17,323 bases of DNA from assembly GCA_002372135.1 (NCBI GenBank), contig DFIN01000002.1, positions 1-17,323 on the forward strand, given 5' to 3'. Each line of letters opens with the position of its first letter. Position 1 is the stretch's first letter. This stretch comes from Bacteroidales bacterium UBA3696 (GTDB lineage Bacteria > Bacteroidota > Bacteroidia > Bacteroidales > Paludibacteraceae). Shown here piece by piece: positions 15,031 through 17,323 of this stretch. The notes below the pieces were generated by a model. The model saw only the letters and a program-made list of their open reading frames with translations. It was not told the origin of the DNA and ran no database searches. The position numbers and the translations under genes were made by a program.

Positions 15031-15072
15031 ATGCTCAAAAACGATACGAAACTAATACATAACAAACTATAA
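15031..15072 (+). other. Possible 13-codon upstream ORF in the PpiD leader
   Basis: An ATG at 15031 opens a 13-residue frame (MLKNDTKLIHNKL) ending in TAA three bases before the PpiD ATG. It fills most of the predicted leader. It could be a translated leader peptide affecting the downstream start, or a chance frame; nothing else supports it. Confidence 0.2.
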
Positions 15073-15075
15073 ACA

Positions 15076-17082
15076 ATGGCAACTTTACAAAAGATTCGCA
15101 ATCATGGCGTACTGCTCCTCGTTATTGTGGGCTTGGCTATGCTTGCTTTTATTCTGGGTGACTTCCTTAATTCAGGAAGCAGTTTCTTTAATCGTAATCG
15201 CGAATATGTAGGTCAGATAGCCGGTACGAAGATTCACTATACCGACTATGAACAGGCGATTGAACAACTGACGGAAGTCTATAAGATTGAGTCAGGACGT
15301 TCCTCGTTTGACGAAGAAACCACTACGCAAATCCGTAACCAAGTGTGGCAAATGATGCTCATGGACTATTCGCTTCGCGCTGAAGCCGAAGAAATAGGAA
15401 TGGATGTTACAGCCGACGAACTCAGTCAATTGTGCATAGGCGAGAATCCTCACCAACTTATTACTACCCGCCGTGCTTTCTTCGACGAAAACGGGCAGTT
15501 CAGCCGCGATATGCTCGTTCGTTTCTTGCATCAAATTGATCAAGATGACGAAGATAGCAACGCCAACCTGCAGCAGGCTCGTACCTACTGGATGTATTGG
15601 GAGAACGCTGTGCGTCTGACCCAAATGCAGGACAAGTACACCGACCTCGCTCAACATCTGCTCACTGCCAACAAGTTGGACGCCAAGTATGCTTTCATGG
15701 CTCGTGAACAAAGCGCAGACGTGCAGTATGTGGCTCAGAATTATTCGGCAGTGGCTGACTCGCTCATTCAAGTGTCCAATCGCGACATCCGTGCTTTGTA
15801 TAATAAGCAAAAGGAGCAGTATAAGCAAACTCCTTCGCGCTCCATTGAATATGTTACCTTCGCTATTACGCCGTCCGAGCAAGATTTCAAAGCTGTGGCT
15901 GACATGATGAATAGCCTGGAAGAGGAGTTCCGCACCACTGACGATATCGCGCTTGTGGTCAATACCAACTCCGATGTGATGTATGACGCACGCCACTATT
16001 CGGAGCAAACCATACCCGAACGCTACAAAGAGTTCGCTTTTGGTAAGGATGCCCAAAAAGACGCTTGTACGGGTATCTTGTTTGAGGATAATACATATAG
16101 TATGGCTCGCTTGATGAATTGCGGCTATTCGCGCCCCGACTCCGTGCAACTCAAACTCATCGCAACCCAGGAGGGACAGGAAGATTCTGAATTAGGTTGG
16201 TTCACAGAGGAGCAACTGGGACGTGACATGGCTGAAAAAGCGTTCATCGGCAAGAAAGGACAACGTTTCACGATGACCGTAGGGCTGGGCGAACAGACTT
16301 TTGAAATTATGGATGTAGCCAAATCGTCTCCCCGCGTACAATTGGCTATCTTAGAGCGCGAAGTAACGCCGAGCAGCAAAACGTATTCGGCTCTCTATAA
16401 CCAAGCCAAACAGTTCGTTATGAACAATCGCTCGGAAGATGTCTTTCGCGGAACAGTGGCTGAAGAAGGTCTCACGCTCTATCCGGCTTACAATCTTGAC
16501 AAGAATGCCAATAAGGTGGGCGATTTGGCGCAAAGCCGTACCATCGTTCGTTGGGCTTTCGAAGAGGAAAGCGAAGGGGCTGTCAGCGATGTATTTGAAT
16601 GTGGCGACAAGTTTGTAGTGGCTCTGCTCACCTCGATTGATGAAGAAGACTATCGTCCTATGTCGGAGGTGCAAGCCGAATTAACCCTCAAGGCAAGAAA
16701 TCAAAAGAAAGCCGACTATTTGGCAGAGCAGGTAAAAGGTATGACCACTTTGCAAGAGGTAGCCACTGCTTGGAATACGACCGTGCAAACGGCTAACGAT
16801 GTACGTATGGATGCCTATCGTTTTGGTTCTATGGGCCCCGAATACAAGGCTATGGGAGCTACCTTCGCCACCGATGAAAATACAATGAGTGAGGTGATCG
16901 CCGGCAACAATGCGGCTATCGTACTGATGCCTACCGCTAAACGCGCAGCGCAAGGCGAAGTGAATGCAGAAACCGAAATTGCAACCCTTAATCAACGCCG
17001 TGCTTATATGTTGCCCTATCAGATTATCAATCTGCTGCAAACAGAGAGCGACGTAGAGGACAACCGCTATAATTTCCAGTAA
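15076..17082 (+). CDS. ppiD: PpiD/SurA-type periplasmic folding factor with reduced parvulin domain
   Basis: A 668-residue protein anchored by one N-terminal membrane helix (residues 11-31, following MATLQKIRNHG, a start typical of Bacteroidota PpiD). Residues about 42-250 form a SurA_N/PpiD chaperone region, beginning VGQIAGTKI. A parvulin-type prolyl isomerase domain is expected around 354-415. Only its ends are recognisable: DSVQLKLIA where the family usually has a RHILI-like motif, then SELGWFTEEQ and EKAFIGKKGQ. About 25-30 residues between the two ends are missing, and the catalytic histidine is absent. The rest (LEREVTPSSKTY at 426-437, then a second chaperone region) is intact. It probably assists outer-membrane and secreted protein folding at the inner membrane, likely as a chaperone without isomerase activity (inference). 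Transcribed alone, with a terminator downstream. Confidence 0.85.
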   Translation: MATLQKIRNHGVLLLVIVGLAMLAFILGDFLNSGSSFFNRNREYVGQIAGTKIHYTDYEQAIEQLTEVYKIESGRSSFDEETTTQIRNQVWQMMLMDYSLRAEAEEIGMDVTADELSQLCIGENPHQLITTRRAFFDENGQFSRDMLVRFLHQIDQDDEDSNANLQQARTYWMYWENAVRLTQMQDKYTDLAQHLLTANKLDAKYAFMAREQSADVQYVAQNYSAVADSLIQVSNRDIRALYNKQKEQYKQTPSRSIEYVTFAITPSEQDFKAVADMMNSLEEEFRTTDDIALVVNTNSDVMYDARHYSEQTIPERYKEFAFGKDAQKDACTGILFEDNTYSMARLMNCGYSRPDSVQLKLIATQEGQEDSELGWFTEEQLGRDMAEKAFIGKKGQRFTMTVGLGEQTFEIMDVAKSSPRVQLAILEREVTPSSKTYSALYNQAKQFVMNNRSEDVFRGTVAEEGLTLYPAYNLDKNANKVGDLAQSRTIVRWAFEEESEGAVSDVFECGDKFVVALLTSIDEEDYRPMSEVQAELTLKARNQKKADYLAEQVKGMTTLQEVATAWNTTVQTANDVRMDAYRFGSMGPEYKAMGATFATDENTMSEVIAGNNAAIVLMPTAKRAAQGEVNAETEIATLNQRRAYMLPYQIINLLQTESDVEDNRYNFQ

Positions 17083-17132
17083 TTAGACTATCCCATTTTT
17101 GGGGATGCAGTTATCTTAAAACTCAAAAAACA

Positions 17133-17165
17133 AGAGGGCGGGTCAAAACTGACGCACCCTCTTTT
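17133..17165. terminator. Bidirectional intrinsic terminator
   Basis: AGAGGG (17133-17138) pairs with CCCTCT (17157-17162), and GTC (17142-17144) with GAC (17151-17153) inside, with a short imperfect middle. TTTT follows on the plus strand, and a run of A just before the stem gives a U-rich tract on the minus strand. It lies between two convergent genes and can serve both. Confidence 0.75.
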
Positions 17166-17323
17166 CTATTTATCATGTTTATGCTCATATAGGGCTTCTT
17201 CTACGTTGATAATATAGTCGCCCATTTTTTCTATTTCTACGATGATATCCATATAGTTGACGCCGGTAGAGTAGTCGTACTCGTGTTCCGTGATATGTTG
17301 CATGTTCTGCATCTTCAGTTCGT
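17166..17323 (-). CDS. C-terminal end of a PhoU-like domain protein, probably a Na/Pi cotransporter
   Basis: Reading leftward from the window edge, an open frame of 51 codons ends in TAG at 17168-17166. The peptide includes GVNYMDIIVEIEKMGDYI, then INVEEALYEHKHDK. The helix with a glutamate/lysine pair before M-G-D-Y is the repeated PhoU signature (E-x-[IM]-G-D). In Bacteroidota this domain commonly ends Na/Pi cotransporter family proteins, which import phosphate or regulate it; a free-standing PhoU is the alternative. The N-terminus and any membrane segments lie outside the window. The shared terminator at 17133-17165 is directly downstream. Confidence 0.65.
   Translation of the reverse strand, partial: ELKMQNMQHITEHEYDYSTGVNYMDIIVEIEKMGDYIINVEEALYEHKHDK

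Noticed and set aside
14892..15075. Riboswitch or structured leader between the divergent operons
   Set aside because: The stretch is A/T-rich and fully accounted for by two promoters and a short leader. I see no extended pairing or known aptamer core.
15292..16149. A 285-codon minus-strand open frame opposite the PpiD-like gene
   Set aside because: It lies wholly antisense to a well-supported gene and its product shows no recognisable domain. Long antisense frames are expected here from the codon use.
1..17323. Insertion sequence, integrase, phage or toxin-antitoxin genes
   Set aside because: No transposase, integrase, phage or toxin motifs were found in any credible frame, and no terminal inverted repeats or target duplications stood out.

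Overview
The window looks like a chromosome segment from a member of the Bacteroidota, most likely the Bacteroidales. The evidence is Bacteroides-type promoters (TTTG, about 16-22 bases, then TAnnTTTG), weak or absent Shine-Dalgarno sequences, a DUF5606 protein, a Bacteroidota-style kinase/RapZ fusion, and secreted proteins with InlB-like repeats and short glycine-rich C-terminal tails. No database search was possible, so all family names come from motifs read by eye.

Left part (1-5730). The 5' end of a tRNA gene runs leftward off the edge. Diverging from it is a tightly packed plus-strand operon of five genes: an AmgK-like sugar kinase fused to a RapZ C-terminal domain, a MurU-like nucleotidyltransferase, a polysaccharide-deacetylase-like protein, a membrane sugar-phosphate transferase, and a BASS-family (bile acid:sodium symporter-like) transporter. 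The first two genes fit amino-sugar or MurNAc salvage to a UDP-sugar. The next two fit envelope polysaccharide assembly. All are joined by overlaps or gaps of at most 22 bases.

Middle part (5684-8244, minus strand). A compact four-gene unit encodes a DUF5606 protein, a Nif3-like dinuclear metal protein, a coiled-coil zinc-ribbon protein and a small membrane-anchored cysteine-cluster protein. Its last gene overlaps the BASS gene tail to tail by 47 bases. A strong minus-strand hairpin followed by seven U lies inside the BASS coding sequence and probably terminates this operon.

Right-middle part (8270-14891, minus strand). Four exported proteins are encoded in one packed operon behind a good promoter. 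First comes a large M6-family metalloprotease with InlB-like repeats, then three companions. The companions share a short C-terminal tail (NG-x-L ... G-x-x-YNA-x-G) suggestive of a sorting or anchoring signal. One companion and the protease share an additional domain of about 170 residues with a CLPF signature.

Right end (15003-17323). A divergent promoter drives a PpiD/SurA-type periplasmic folding factor whose parvulin domain appears shortened and lacks the usual catalytic motif. A bidirectional terminator separates it from the 3' end of a convergent gene whose visible part resembles the PhoU-like tail of a Na/Pi cotransporter.

The most interesting points are the kinase-RapZ fusion at the head of an envelope-sugar operon, the secreted protease operon with shared tails and CLPF domains, the terminator embedded in a conserved coding motif, and the degenerate parvulin domain. 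The longest stretches without a gene are 22-175 and 14892-15075. Both hold divergent promoters, and I see nothing else convincing in them.
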